A DNA stretch of 64,000 nucleotides from an uncultured Prevotellaceae bacterium (GCA_947174945.1 CAMWKZ010000005.1:27307-91306), one strand, 5' to 3'; shown: positions 17,413 through 26,809, counted from the stretch's first letter. Notes: generated from the letters alone by a model not told the origin. Made by a program: numbers and translations.

Positions 17413-17814
17413 ATGGAATTAACAGGAAAGATTATTGCCGTATTGCCGGCAAGCAGTGGTGTATCTTCACGCACGGGTAACCCTTGGATGTCACAGGATT
17501 ATGTGATAGAAGTGCCTGGGCAGTACCCCCGTAAGTGCGTGTTCCGTGTGTTTGGCGAGGACCGCATCAAGCAGTTTAACATTCAGATGGGCGAAGACCT
17601 GACCGTCAGCTTCGATATTGATGCCCGCGAGTATAACGGTCGTTGGTACAACGATGTCCGTGCCTACAACGTTACGCGTGGTGCCGCTCCGATGGCTGCT
17701 ATGCCCGGTGCTGCTCCACAGGCTGCTCCTTTCCCACCACAGCAGGCTGCCGCCCCGTTCCCTCCAGCACAGGAACCGGCAGGCGAGGGTAGCACAGACG
17801 ACCTGCCATTCTAA
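17413..17814 (+). CDS. DUF3127 family protein with SSB-like acidic tail
   Basis: 133 residues. The first 95 form the DUF3127 domain (ELTGKIIAVLPASSGVSSRTGNPW, ECRKCVFRVFGED-like core, GRWYNDVRAYNV), which looks like a small OB fold. A proline/alanine/glutamine-rich linker follows, and the chain ends STDDLPF, the acidic-hydrophobic tip by which single-stranded-DNA-binding protein recruits replication and repair partners. It is divergent from dnaN with 170 bp between the starts. A nucleic-acid-binding role alongside SSB is inferred; the family has no assigned function that I know of. Confidence 0.85.
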   Translation: MELTGKIIAVLPASSGVSSRTGNPWMSQDYVIEVPGQYPRKCVFRVFGEDRIKQFNIQMGEDLTVSFDIDAREYNGRWYNDVRAYNVTRGAAPMAAMPGAAPQAAPFPPQQAAAPFPPAQEPAGEGSTDDLPF

Positions 17815-17857
17815 CCAGAGAGTTATAACTAATCGCGTACATTTATAATATACCAAT

Positions 17858-19375
17858 ATGCTTACACAAGAAGACCTGAAACAGCTTGCCCAGAAGGGAA
17901 TCTCCGAGCAACAGATTGAGACCCAGCTGGGGCAGTTCAAGACTGGTTTCCCGTTCCTTAAATTAGAGGCCGCAGCAGCCATTGGGCGCGGCATTGTGGT
18001 GCCCAACGCTACGGAGGGACGGAAATACGTGGAGGCTTGGCAGCGTTATAAGGCTGCCGGTCGCCGAGTGGTGAAGTTCGTGCCTGCGTCGGGTGCAGCC
18101 AGCCGTATGTTCAAGGATATGTTTGCCTTTGTTGATGCCGACTACGACAAGCCCACGACGGACTTTGAGAAGAAATATTTCGGCAACATCCAGCATTTTG
18201 CCTTCTATAAAGAGTTGGACGCTGCTTGCCAGAAGAACAATGGCAAGGGCATCAAGGAACTGCTTGCCGAGGGTAACTACAAGGCTGTGGCTGCCAATAT
18301 GCTGAAGGCCGACGGACTTAACTATGGCCAGTTGCCTAAGGGATTGTTGCTGTTCCATAACTATGCGGATAGCCCTCGCACCCCGATGGAGGAGCACTTG
18401 GTGGAGGGTGCCATGTATGCCGCCTCGAATGGTCAGGCGCACGTTCACTTCACCGTTAGCCACGAGCACATGGAGCTGTTCAAGCAGAAGGTGGCCCAGC
18501 GAGCTGACGTTTATGCCAAGCAGTTTGGCATTCGCTACGACATCAGCTTCTCCGAGCAGAAGCCGTCGACCGATACCGTGGCTGCCAACCCTGACGGTAC
18601 TCCGTTCCGCAATAGCGACGGCTCGCTGCTGTTCCGCCCGGGCGGTCATGGCGCGCTGATAGAGAACCTGAACGAGATAGAGGCCGATGTCATCTTCGTG
18701 AAGAACATCGACAACGTGGTGCCCGACCGCTTGAAGGGTGACACCGTGCTGTGGAAGCAGATTATTGCCGGTGTGCTGGTTACGTTGCAGCAGAAGGCAT
18801 TCGGCTATTTGCAGCTGCTGGACACGGGCAAGTACACCCACGACCAGATAGAGGAGATAATCCGCTTCGTGCAGCAAGACCTCTGCTGCCGCAAGGCAGA
18901 CATCAAGGAGCTGGAGGATGCCGACCTCGTCATCTACCTGCGTCAGAAGCTGAACCGCCCGATGCGCGTCTGCGGCGTGGTGAAGAACGTGGGCGAGCCC
19001 GGTGGCGGCCCGTTCCTGACCTACAACCAAGACGGTACTGTGTCGCTCCAGATACTGGAGTCGAGCCAGATAGACAAGTCGAACAAGGAGTACATGGATA
19101 TGTTTACGAAGGGCACGCACTTCAACCCCGTTGACCTTGTATGCGCCGTGAAGGACTATCAGGGCAACGCCTTCGACCTGCCCAAATATGTCGACCCGAC
19201 CACGGGATTCATTTCGCAGAAGTCGAAGAACGGCAAGGAGCTACAGGCACTGGAGCTGCCGGGACTGTGGAATGGCGCTATGAGCAACTGGAACACGGTG
19301 TTCGTAGAGGTGCCCCTGTCGACGTTTAACCCCGTCAAGACCGTGAACGACCTGCTGCGCGACCAGCATCAATAA
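17858..19375 (+). CDS. DUF4301 family protein
   Basis: 505 residues, full length for this Bacteroidetes family of unknown function. Recognisable blocks are FVPASGAASRMFKDMFAF near residue 75, LLLFHNYADSPRTPMEEHLVEGA, FRPGGHGALIENLNEIEADVIFVKNIDNVVPD and RVCGVVKNVGEPGGGPF. The last two recall sugar-nucleotidyltransferase-like folds (a glycine-rich loop followed by an acidic pair), so a nucleotide- or phosphosugar-related activity is possible but unproven. The gene begins 43 bp after DUF3127 and ends 12 bp before the histidine-kinase-like gene. Confidence 0.85.
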   Translation: MLTQEDLKQLAQKGISEQQIETQLGQFKTGFPFLKLEAAAAIGRGIVVPNATEGRKYVEAWQRYKAAGRRVVKFVPASGAASRMFKDMFAFVDADYDKPTTDFEKKYFGNIQHFAFYKELDAACQKNNGKGIKELLAEGNYKAVAANMLKADGLNYGQLPKGLLLFHNYADSPRTPMEEHLVEGAMYAASNGQAHVHFTVSHEHMELFKQKVAQRADVYAKQFGIRYDISFSEQKPSTDTVAANPDGTPFRNSDGSLLFRPGGHGALIENLNEIEADVIFVKNIDNVVPDRLKGDTVLWKQIIAGVLVTLQQKAFGYLQLLDTGKYTHDQIEEIIRFVQQDLCCRKADIKELEDADLVIYLRQKLNRPMRVCGVVKNVGEPGGGPFLTYNQDGTVSLQILESSQIDKSNKEYMDMFTKGTHFNPVDLVCAVKDYQGNAFDLPKYVDPTTGFISQKSKNGKELQALELPGLWNGAMSNWNTVFVEVPLSTFNPVKTVNDLLRDQHQ

Positions 19376-19387
19376 TTACCGAAGACC

Positions 19388-20887
19388 ATGAACAAGAAAG
19401 CATTATTATTACTTTTCAGTGTCCTCTTCTGCTGCGCCTTTGCCAGTGCGCAGCAGAAGAGCGGGCTGCAGCAGAGGGCTGAAGCCGAGAGCGAGAAGGG
19501 CAACATTGCCAGCACTCGCTTTTTGTATATCCGTGCCTACGAGGACTATGTGAACAAGGGGCAGCTCAAACAGGGCGTGGAGTGTGGTGTGAAGGCCACC
19601 GGACTGTATTACAAGGAGAATTACTACGAGCAGGCTTTCAACCTGTTGCGCCGTATCGACCAGAGCATTGCGGCTCAGAAGATGACCGACAGCGACAAGT
19701 CGGCACTGTACTACCTGACTGCGAAAGAGCGTATGCAGATATACATGAAGATGCGCCGTGCGCCCGGTGCGCTCGAGCACCTGAAGATGATGGAGAGCTA
19801 CGCCAATGCCTCGGGCAACGAGAGCGTAAAGAACGACCTGCTGTACAACAAGGCCATCTATTACTATACCTTTGGGCAGAACGCCGAAGGTAACAGGGTG
19901 TTCAAGGAGATGGCCGACAAGCTGACCGCCTCGAAGGAGTATGACAAGGTGGATGAGGTGTATAAGACGTTGATAGCCAACGGTCGTCGCAGCAACAGTG
20001 CCAATCTGGTGGCCCAGTCGTACAGCAGCTACATGGCGTGGAAGGACTCTGTAAGCGCGATGAAGGCTGCCGACGAGCTGGCTGCGCTGAAGAAGCAGCT
20101 GGCCGACAACGAGGCTACGATTGACGAGCAGAGCAGCTCGCTGACGTGGCGCCAGGCCATCATCATCGGACTGTGTGTCTTGGCCGCCGCCCTGGCTGCC
20201 GCCCTCATCATCGGTGGCATCGTGCTGCTGCGCTTCGTGCTGCTCACCCGCAAGCAGAAGAAAGTCATCAAGCTGGCCAACGAGAACAACGCCCTGAAGG
20301 CCAAGTTCATCAGCAACATATCGGCGCAGCTGGAGCCTACGCTGCAGAAACTCGACAAGAGTGTGCCCGAGGTGCAGGCACTGCTCGACTTCTCCAGCCA
20401 CATCCAGACGCTGTCGGCCATTGAGAATGCTGCCGACGAGCCCGTTGAGATGGAGGACGTGCAGGTGCAGCAGTTCTGCGAGGACATGATGGAGCAGATT
20501 CGCGACAAGGTAGAGAGTGGGGTGGTGCTGAAGGTGAACGCCTCAAAGCTGACCGCCACCATCAACCGCGAGTATGTGACGCACATCCTGCTCCACCTGT
20601 TGCAGAATGCTGCCGAGTACACCCCGGCCAACGGCACCATCTGGCTCGAGTACAAGAAACGTGGCGCCCACACCCATCAGTTCTTGGTGTCCGACACGGG
20701 CTGTGGCATTCCCGAGGAGAAGCGCGAGGACGTGTTCAAGCCCTTCCTCGAGGTACACGACCTGACCAAGGGCGACGGCCTCGGGCTGCCCACCTGCAAG
20801 CAGATGGCCCTGCGCATGAACGGCGACCTCGACATAGACCCCGAGTTCACCAAGGGCACCCGCTTCGTGCTGGAGCTGCACACCTGA
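19388..20887 (+). CDS. TPR sensor with histidine-kinase ATPase domain lacking the phospho-acceptor histidine
   Basis: 499 residues: signal peptide (ending FASAQQ), TPR-like sensor (about 25-235), one membrane helix (about 256-285), then a DHp-like helix and a HATPase domain with N box LLHLLQNAAEYTPANG, G1 DTGCGIPEEKREDVF, F box FKPFLEV and G2 GDGLGLPTCKQM. At the usual H box, where kinases read FxxxxSHEIRTPL, this protein reads KFISNISAQLEPTLQ: alanine replaces histidine. It could be a pseudokinase, a phosphatase or a kinase for a partner protein. No response regulator is adjacent. The 22-nt repeat array starts 72 bp after the stop. Confidence 0.85.
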   Translation: MNKKALLLLFSVLFCCAFASAQQKSGLQQRAEAESEKGNIASTRFLYIRAYEDYVNKGQLKQGVECGVKATGLYYKENYYEQAFNLLRRIDQSIAAQKMTDSDKSALYYLTAKERMQIYMKMRRAPGALEHLKMMESYANASGNESVKNDLLYNKAIYYYTFGQNAEGNRVFKEMADKLTASKEYDKVDEVYKTLIANGRRSNSANLVAQSYSSYMAWKDSVSAMKAADELAALKKQLADNEATIDEQSSSLTWRQAIIIGLCVLAAALAAALIIGGIVLLRFVLLTRKQKKVIKLANENNALKAKFISNISAQLEPTLQKLDKSVPEVQALLDFSSHIQTLSAIENAADEPVEMEDVQVQQFCEDMMEQIRDKVESGVVLKVNASKLTATINREYVTHILLHLLQNAAEYTPANGTIWLEYKKRGAHTHQFLVSDTGCGIPEEKREDVFKPFLEVHDLTKGDGLGLPTCKQMALRMNGDLDIDPEFTKGTRFVLELHT

Positions 20888-20918
20888 TGCCGACCGGGCT
20901 TCGTATGAATCGACACAG

Positions 20919-20943
20919 CGGAACCGCAGCCTGTAGGTTCCGC
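20919..20943 (+). terminator. Hairpin after the histidine-kinase-like gene
   Basis: GCGGAACC (20919-20926) pairs with GGTTCCGC (20936-20943) across a 9-nt loop, 31 bp after the stop; an A-rich rather than T-rich stretch follows. It may act as a terminator or mRNA-stabilising end, or be an outlying unit of the array that begins at 20960. Confidence 0.4.
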
Positions 20944-20959
20944 ATCCGCTAAAAAACTG

Positions 20960-21201
20960 GTTCAGGGCGTGCGCTCTGAACATCAAGGGCGACCGCTCCA
21001 TTCATTAAGGGCGGCCGCCCTTAATCATAAGCACGCCCGCCCTACGACCATCGGGAGCCGCTCCGCCACCCACGCCGAGCGGCTCCTTACTCCTCGCCGA
21101 GCCGTTGTTTATCCCTCACGGAGGCACTCCGCACCATGTGCCGACACGCTTCGCACACTATGCCGACACGCTCCGCACGATGCGCCGAGCGTATTTCTTT
21201 A
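20960..21201. repeat. Tandem array of eleven 22-nt dyad-symmetric units
   Basis: Consecutive units begin at 20960, 20982, 21004, 21026, 21048, 21070, 21092, 21114, 21136, 21158 and 21180, with no gap between them. The first three centre on GGGCG-NN-CGCYC/CGCCC; 20960-20981 has arms GTTCAG/CTGAAC and 21004-21025 is a perfect 22-bp palindrome around GCGGCCGC. Later units share GCCGA at unit positions 5-9; 21136 and 21158 share GCCGACACGCT followed, one base later, by CGCAC. A 10-bp stem (21054-21063 with 21077-21086) links two units. The period is not a multiple of 3, so this is not a protein repeat. It fills most of the 494-bp gap 20888-21381. Confidence 0.7.
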
Positions 21202-21246
21202 ACCTTTCGACCAATATTGCCCTAAATCACTTTCGTGAGAAACGAT

Positions 21247-21281
21247 TTTGATTGGCAATTCAAAAAAATATATTATCTTTG
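21247..21281 (+). promoter_or_regulatory. Promoter of the M60 peptidase gene
   Basis: TATCTTTG at 21274-21281 is a perfect -7 box. Upstream, TTTG is at 21247-21250 (23-bp spacer) and ATTG at 21251-21254 (19-bp spacer). The transcript would have a leader of about 90 nt before the ATG at 21382. Confidence 0.6.
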
Positions 21282-21381
21282 CACTCCAAATCGGCAGATA
21301 TACGTCAGATGTCAGTCGAATCGTACATTCGGATAAAATACATAGTAAAATAACAATATTCTTATAAGCTAACAAAAGAAG

Positions 21382-24300
21382 ATGAAACAAAGAATCTCGA
21401 CATTGGCCATTTGGCTTCTTTCCTTGTGGTGTGTGGTGTCAGCAGCATCGGCAGCCGACGACATCGTTCCCGGGAAGGCTTACCGTATCACTAACCAGCA
21501 CTATAAAGACAATCTCGCCCAGGGAACTGGCGGCGGCCTGATTGCCGCCACTCCTGATTTGGCAGACGAGGGCCAGGTATGGATAGTGGAGAAGCACTCC
21601 GACGGAGACGGCTTTGTAGTCCGCAACTATGCGTCGGGGAAAATGCTCAAGTCGCCCAATACCAGAAGCGGCCTATGGCTTCTGGCCAACGAATACGTGC
21701 CCGACCCGGAAAAGGGTGTGCTATGCTTCATCAAGAAAGATACAGGAATCGGAATATGCACCCGGTTCATGAGCGAAACGACATCTGAAAGCGATAATTA
21801 TACATTCGTACATGAAGTGCCGGAGAAACTCATCAAAAGCTGGACCATCGTAGCCGCCGCCTCACAGTGGCAATTCTCAGAAGCCACCGAGATTAGCGCG
21901 GCAGACATAGAGGCCAGGCGGCAGACATGGGAGACATTCAAGCAGTATACGGTCGACAACGCGTTCAAGTCAATCTTCTCAGACGCGGCCTGCACGGTGC
22001 TTACACCGGCCTATGCCTCCAAGACGCCGGAAATGCTTGCCACCGACCCGAATGTGCTTGCCATTCCCGAAGTGTTGCGGCCAATGGTCTACAAGGCTCT
22101 TTCCGGCGACTGGTCGGAGACCGATGCCGTGACAGGCCTCAGCTGGGACAGCCGCCATGCGAAGCAGCTCCGCGTGATGATGGCCGAGCCATTCTCTGAA
22201 AGTAGCGGTGCGGCGGCTCTCGTAGGCACTCAGGCCCATGGCGATGTCAATAATCCCACCGGCATCATTACGGAAAAAGGGGAGAAACTCTACATATTCC
22301 TTGATGAGGAGCCGGCTCCGGGAGCGGAGTTCCGCATCGCCTCCCGTGTAGGCGAGGGAACGCCACTGATATCTATATGCAATACTGCCGACGGCATGGA
22401 CCTTCACAAGGGCATGAACATCCTTGACTGTCCTGCGGACATGGGCAATGTCATCATCTATTACACCGTCAGAACCAATAACCGCAAGCTGGCCGTGACC
22501 GACTACAAACCCGTGAAGGTACATATTGAGGGCGGAGCACTCAACGGCTATTTCAACTATGAAGGAGATGAACTCTATCAGCCGGACACCAACGAGGACT
22601 GGTTCTACTATCGGGAACGTGCGCGCTACCCGATGTTCTGGCTTGTGTCAAAATACAACAGTCTCTTCATACACTTCTTCGATTTAGGCAACACCAAATG
22701 CCTGAAGAGCCTATGCTCCCCGGAGGAATACGAGGCAGGGAAATTCGACCTGCGCGCCACGATGAAGGCCTGGGACGAGATTTATCTTGCCGAAGCCATG
22801 ATTATGGGCTGGCTTCCTGCCGAAGTGATTGAGGCGGAAAAAGCCGCTGGACGCTATTACTACGATATCCTTGATGGTGACCGCGTGGCGCGTGGCGACT
22901 ATTACAAATATCTCAACAACCGTCATCTTGGCATGACCATGCGTGATTGTGGCTTCATGAACGCGACGTGGTGGCGCACGGCCTACAATCCCAGTACAAT
23001 CAGCAGCATAATCCGGGAATTTCCGACCGGAGACATTTGGGGGCCTGCCCATGAGATGGGGCACCTCAATCAGGGGCCGATATGCATTGCCGGAACTTCG
23101 GAGGAGAGCAACAACGTGTTCTCCAACGTCGCTCTGTTCTACCGCGGGAAGCACAGCTCCCGTGCTGATTATCCCTCGGTGCAGCGGATGCGCTTCAACC
23201 GTGGCGACAATTTCCTTCAGCACGATGTATGGGGCACTACCAGAATGTACTTCCAGCTCTGGCTTTACTACCATGCCATCGGACATGACAGGAATTTCTA
23301 TCCGCGTCTGTTCGAGTATCTCCGTCAGAATCCCCTGCGGCGCACATCTATCCCCGGAAAGGAAGGCGACGTAAATCCCATCACTGCAAAGGACGACCTT
23401 CTTCACTTCGCCCGAATGGCGTGTATGGCAGCTCAGGAAGACCTGACGGATTTCTTTGACTCATGGGGCTTCCTTGAGGTGCAGGACGGGTATTTTATTG
23501 ATGATTACTCTCGGTATACGCAATACCTCACTGCTGAGGATATTGCGGAATGGCGTATGGAGATAAAGAGGCTTGCCGCTGAAAACGGCTGGAAGAAGAA
23601 CCATGCGATAATGTTTATCGACGACCGCGTGGGCTCCGACAAGCAGAGTTACGCTTTCGATAATACGAAATGCGGAGCTATGGGCGGACTCAAGGACTAT
23701 CGGGAGAATACCCCGGTGGTGGGTGAGTATATGTTTGTGCTCGTGGGCAACACCGTCACGGTGTCCGGCGCCACGGGCGGTGTGGGATTCTTAATCCGTG
23801 ACGATGAGGGGTATCTGCTCGGATTTTCCAACGACCCAGAATTCGAAGTCAGCGACGAGGCGGTCGCTAAGATTAGTGAAGGCCGATACACATTCGACGT
23901 GGTGACACCAGACAACCGCCTCATTCCAGTTGTGGACGCTGTACATCAGGGCTCGCTTGAGCAGCGTCTGAAGGCTCTGGACGTACTGATTGAGAAGGCC
24001 GAAAGGCTCCTTGCCACAACAGACCCGACAGGCCGTAAGGTAGGATTTATCAGTGGAGAGTTCGTGGCATCCCTTCAGGAGATATTTGATGAGGTGAAGG
24101 AACTTCGCGAAACCAACGGCATCACTGTGGACAACAGCGTCGCACTCTATGATTCGCTTTATGCCCGCTACAATGAAGTCGCCGGCATAAAGGCCATTGC
24201 CGACAATACTGTGAAGGTAATACCGGGAGGTGTATATGTATTTACCGACAATATCTACCTTCGCGGCTACGGCATCGCCGCAAACGCGCAGGGTACTCAA

Positions 24301-25863
24301 CTCCTGCAGGTGAAGCCGGAGGCTGTGGATATGAATGACGCCGCACAGCAGTGGCAGTTTATTTCGACCGACCAGAAGGATTATTACTATATACGGAACA
24401 TCGCCACGGGTAAGTATGTCAACAAGGCACCCCGCGACCAGGGCATTGTGACGCTGGAGAGCGAGCCTATGCCTCAGCTTGTGATGTTCCGCGAACTGGG
24501 CGGCACATCGATAACCCCGGAAGGCAATGACCATAGTTCTCTCCATGCGGATAACAACAACCGCCTCACCCAGTGGGATTCGAGCGCGCCTGCCTCGCGC
24601 TGGGGCCTTACCCTGATAGATGACTGGGAATATGTAGGAGTAGTGGCGGATATTGAGGAGGTAGCCGAGAAATCGGAGGAGCTCATCACAGAGGCAGGAA
24701 ACGTCGTTGAAGGCGAGAACGGTGAGCTCATCGTTGAGGTCAACCCCGACTACAATTACGTGACAGAGGATATGCTGCTCAATCTCTATCGTCTCCTTCA
24801 GCGGGCAAGAGAGCTTGGACTCTGGAGTCCAGCTCCGGCGCAGCAACGTGCGAAAGCTCCTGAAAATCCTGACGTGGATGAAATCCAGGAGCTCCTAAGC
24901 CAGATTGAAGAAGCGTATGCCATACTCCACGAGGCAATGACACGCAACCGCACCCTCCTTAAGGATGTCGTCGAAAAGACAGCAGCCTTGCTTGAGGAGC
25001 TCGGAGATGTCTCCGATTCGGTCGTTCCGATAGCCCTTACAGCCGAAAACCTCTCATCCAACGCACGCCACATGCAGGGAGGTTCGGACCAGTTCACCAC
25101 CTGGGATGTGCTTCTTGACGGCAACCACAATACGTATTTCCACAGCACCTACGCTAAGTCTGATACGCCCGATGGTCTGGACCATTACGTAAGAATCGAG
25201 CTGCCGGAATCGGCAGCGGATGCCAAGGAGTATATATTCAGTTATGTGACCCGTAAAGGCAATGACTATCTCTGGACTCCAGTGGAAGCCACGCTTGCCG
25301 TAAGCTCCGACGGAGAGAACTGGCAGAGTGTTGCTGAACTGACCGATGAGCTTCCCACATTGTCTGAATTTGCATTTGAGTCAGCTCCATTGAGCCTGCC
25401 CTTAGGAACACGCTACCTTAGGTTTATGGTCCATAAGAACCGTCGCTCGCCTCAGAACGCAGCTTCCGATAAGTCTGGGGGACATGCTTATTTTGTCCTG
25501 AGTGAAATAGGATTGGCCAACTATGAGGTGTCGGTGTCTGCCGATACAGAGAGGTATCCACAGTCGAATCCAGAAATCCTCGGAGCCGCTCAGAAGGCAT
25601 TGTTCGAAAGCCGACAGGTACTCGCCCGTCCGTACTCACGCAATCCTCGTTTCGACGCAGCTTATTACAATCTTTATCCGCTCTATGAAAGACTGCTTGA
25701 GATTTACGGCAATCCTGGTGGAGACAGTGGAATCGGGGAGATAGATGTGAAGGACGTAAAGAAAGGAGATGTTATCTACGGCATCAACGGCATTCGCGTC
25801 AGATTGATAACTGCTCCTGGACTCTACATCATAAACGGCCGTAAGGTCATGGTGAAGAAATAA
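21382..25863 (+). CDS. Large secreted M60-like (enhancin-type) zinc metallopeptidase with carbohydrate-binding modules
   Basis: 1493 residues with a signal peptide (LAIWLLSLWCVVSAASAA). Residues 30-165 look like a ricin/fascin-type beta-trefoil (YRITNQHYKDNLAQG, QVWIVEKHSDGDGFVVRNYASGK). The M60 catalytic domain has HEMGH near residue 557 (WGPAHEMGHLNQGP) with the downstream glutamates in GTSEESNN, fitting HExxH-x(n)-E. A second trefoil-like domain lies near 950-1090, and an F5/8 type C (discoidin) domain near 1217-1345. The tail IYGINGIRVRLITAPGLYIINGRKVMVKK is the short C-terminal signature common in Prevotella secreted proteins. M60 enzymes of gut bacteria cleave mucin-type glycoproteins, so this is a likely host- or diet-glycoprotein protease. 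Confidence 0.9.
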   Translation: MKQRISTLAIWLLSLWCVVSAASAADDIVPGKAYRITNQHYKDNLAQGTGGGLIAATPDLADEGQVWIVEKHSDGDGFVVRNYASGKMLKSPNTRSGLWLLANEYVPDPEKGVLCFIKKDTGIGICTRFMSETTSESDNYTFVHEVPEKLIKSWTIVAAASQWQFSEATEISAADIEARRQTWETFKQYTVDNAFKSIFSDAACTVLTPAYASKTPEMLATDPNVLAIPEVLRPMVYKALSGDWSETDAVTGLSWDSRHAKQLRVMMAEPFSESSGAAALVGTQAHGDVNNPTGIITEKGEKLYIFLDEEPAPGAEFRIASRVGEGTPLISICNTADGMDLHKGMNILDCPADMGNVIIYYTVRTNNRKLAVTDYKPVKVHIEGGALNGYFNYEGDELYQPDTNEDWFYYRERARYPMFWLVSKYNSLFIHFFDLGNTKCLKSLCSPEEYEAGKFDLRATMKAWDEIYLAEAMIMGWLPAEVIEAEKAAGRYYYDILDGDRVARGDYYKYLNNRHLGMTMRDCGFMNATWWRTAYNPSTISSIIREFPTGDIWGPAHEMGHLNQGPICIAGTSEESNNVFSNVALFYRGKHSSRADYPSVQRMRFNRGDNFLQHDVWGTTRMYFQLWLYYHAIGHDRNFYPRLFEYLRQNPLRRTSIPGKEGDVNPITAKDDLLHFARMACMAAQEDLTDFFDSWGFLEVQDGYFIDDYSRYTQYLTAEDIAEWRMEIKRLAAENGWKKNHAIMFIDDRVGSDKQSYAFDNTKCGAMGGLKDYRENTPVVGEYMFVLVGNTVTVSGATGGVGFLIRDDEGYLLGFSNDPEFEVSDEAVAKISEGRYTFDVVTPDNRLIPVVDAVHQGSLEQRLKALDVLIEKAERLLATTDPTGRKVGFISGEFVASLQEIFDEVKELRETNGITVDNSVALYDSLYARYNEVAGIKAIADNTVKVIPGGVYVFTDNIYLRGYGIAANAQGTQLLQVKPEAVDMNDAAQQWQFISTDQKDYYYIRNIATGKYVNKAPRDQGIVTLESEPMPQLVMFRELGGTSITPEGNDHSSLHADNNNRLTQWDSSAPASRWGLTLIDDWEYVGVVADIEEVAEKSEELITEAGNVVEGENGELIVEVNPDYNYVTEDMLLNLYRLLQRARELGLWSPAPAQQRAKAPENPDVDEIQELLSQIEEAYAILHEAMTRNRTLLKDVVEKTAALLEELGDVSDSVVPIALTAENLSSNARHMQGGSDQFTTWDVLLDGNHNTYFHSTYAKSDTPDGLDHYVRIELPESAADAKEYIFSYVTRKGNDYLWTPVEATLAVSSDGENWQSVAELTDELPTLSEFAFESAPLSLPLGTRYLRFMVHKNRRSPQNAASDKSGGHAYFVLSEIGLANYEVSVSADTERYPQSNPEILGAAQKALFESRQVLARPYSRNPRFDAAYYNLYPLYERLLEIYGNPGGDSGIGEIDVKDVKKGDVIYGINGIRVRLITAPGLYIINGRKVMVKK

Positions 25864-25885
25864 TGATTGTTGATAGACCGTAAAG

Positions 25886-26770
25886 ATGAAGGCAAGGGAG
25901 AGGGAGATATATGCTGTTACACTGACGGGCTCGGCTGTGAATGCCGTCCTGATACTGCTGAAGTTCGTGGCTGGCATCGTGGGGCGAAGCTCGGCGATGA
26001 TTGCCGATGCCGTCCACTCGCTGAGCGATTTCGCGTCAGACATCATCGTGCTGGTGTTTGTAAAGATTGCGGGAAAGCCCAAGGACGAGGGGCACGACTA
26101 CGGGCATGGCAAGTTTGAGACGCTGGCCACGATGATAATAGGTGCGCTGCTGGTCTGTGTGGGCATAGGCATCATGGTGAGCGGCATCGAGTCCGTGGTG
26201 CGCAGCATCAGGGGTGAGGAACTGCCCCGACCGACCTTGCTGGCACTGGTCGTAGCCCTTGTGTCAATCGTGTCCAAGGAGTGGCTGTACCATTATACAA
26301 TAAAGGTGGGCAGGCGAATAGGGTCGCAGGTGGTTGTGGCCAACGCATGGCACCACCGCAGCGATGCCTTTTCGTCGCTGGGAACGTTTGCCGGCATCGG
26401 CGGGGCCATGTTCTTGGGCGACGGCTGGCGGGTACTTGACCCGATAGCCGCCATCGTTGTCAGCCTGCTCATCGTGAAGAGCGGCTACGACATCGTGAAG
26501 CCTTGCGTCAGCGAACTGCTGGAGGCATCGCTGCCCGAGGCTCAGGAGACCGAAATCACCAGCCTTGTGATGAGCGTGCCGGGCATCGTGCTGGTGCATA
26601 ATCTACGCTCTCGCCGCATAGGCAACGAGATAGCCGTCGACCTGCACGCCAAGATGGACGGCAGCCTGACCCTCACGGAGGCGCACGACAAGGCCACTGC
26701 CGCCGAGAATGCCATCAGGAGCGTGTTTGGCGAAAACTCAATCATTAACATTCACATGGAGCCTGCTTAG
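25886..26770 (+). CDS. Cation diffusion facilitator family transporter
   Basis: 294 residues, the normal CDF size. Membrane helices run through the first 215 residues; the metal site motifs HSLSDFASD and the histidine/aspartate-rich loop HDYGHGKFET are intact, as is the second-site sequence AWHHRSDAFSSLG. The C-terminal cytoplasmic domain (LVMSVPGIVLVHNLRSRRIGNEIAVDLHAKMD) is typical. It exports divalent metal (Zn, Fe, Mn or Co), which cannot be resolved from sequence. The start is 22 bp after the M60 peptidase stop, and it lies upstream of the arsenic operon, which has its own promoter. Confidence 0.93.
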   Translation: MKAREREIYAVTLTGSAVNAVLILLKFVAGIVGRSSAMIADAVHSLSDFASDIIVLVFVKIAGKPKDEGHDYGHGKFETLATMIIGALLVCVGIGIMVSGIESVVRSIRGEELPRPTLLALVVALVSIVSKEWLYHYTIKVGRRIGSQVVVANAWHHRSDAFSSLGTFAGIGGAMFLGDGWRVLDPIAAIVVSLLIVKSGYDIVKPCVSELLEASLPEAQETEITSLVMSVPGIVLVHNLRSRRIGNEIAVDLHAKMDGSLTLTEAHDKATAAENAIRSVFGENSIINIHMEPA

Positions 26771-26809
26771 GGCTCTTCCACCTTTAATATGTTAAATGAT
26801 GTTAGGATA

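Noticed and set aside
17963..19120. Minus-strand open frame of 385 codons opposite DUF4301
   Set aside because: It is the mirror of a GC-rich coding gene; leucine/valine/histidine-rich composition with no domain.
20960..21201. CRISPR array
   Set aside because: Units are contiguous without unique spacers and the repeats diverge too much.
20969..21202. Plus-strand open frame of 77 codons after the histidine-kinase-like gene
   Set aside because: It lies wholly within the 22-nt array; the period shifts the frame each unit and the protein has no family features.
23791..24846. Minus-strand open frame of 351 codons opposite the M60 gene
   Set aside because: Antisense shadow of a clear secreted peptidase; no recognisable protein features.
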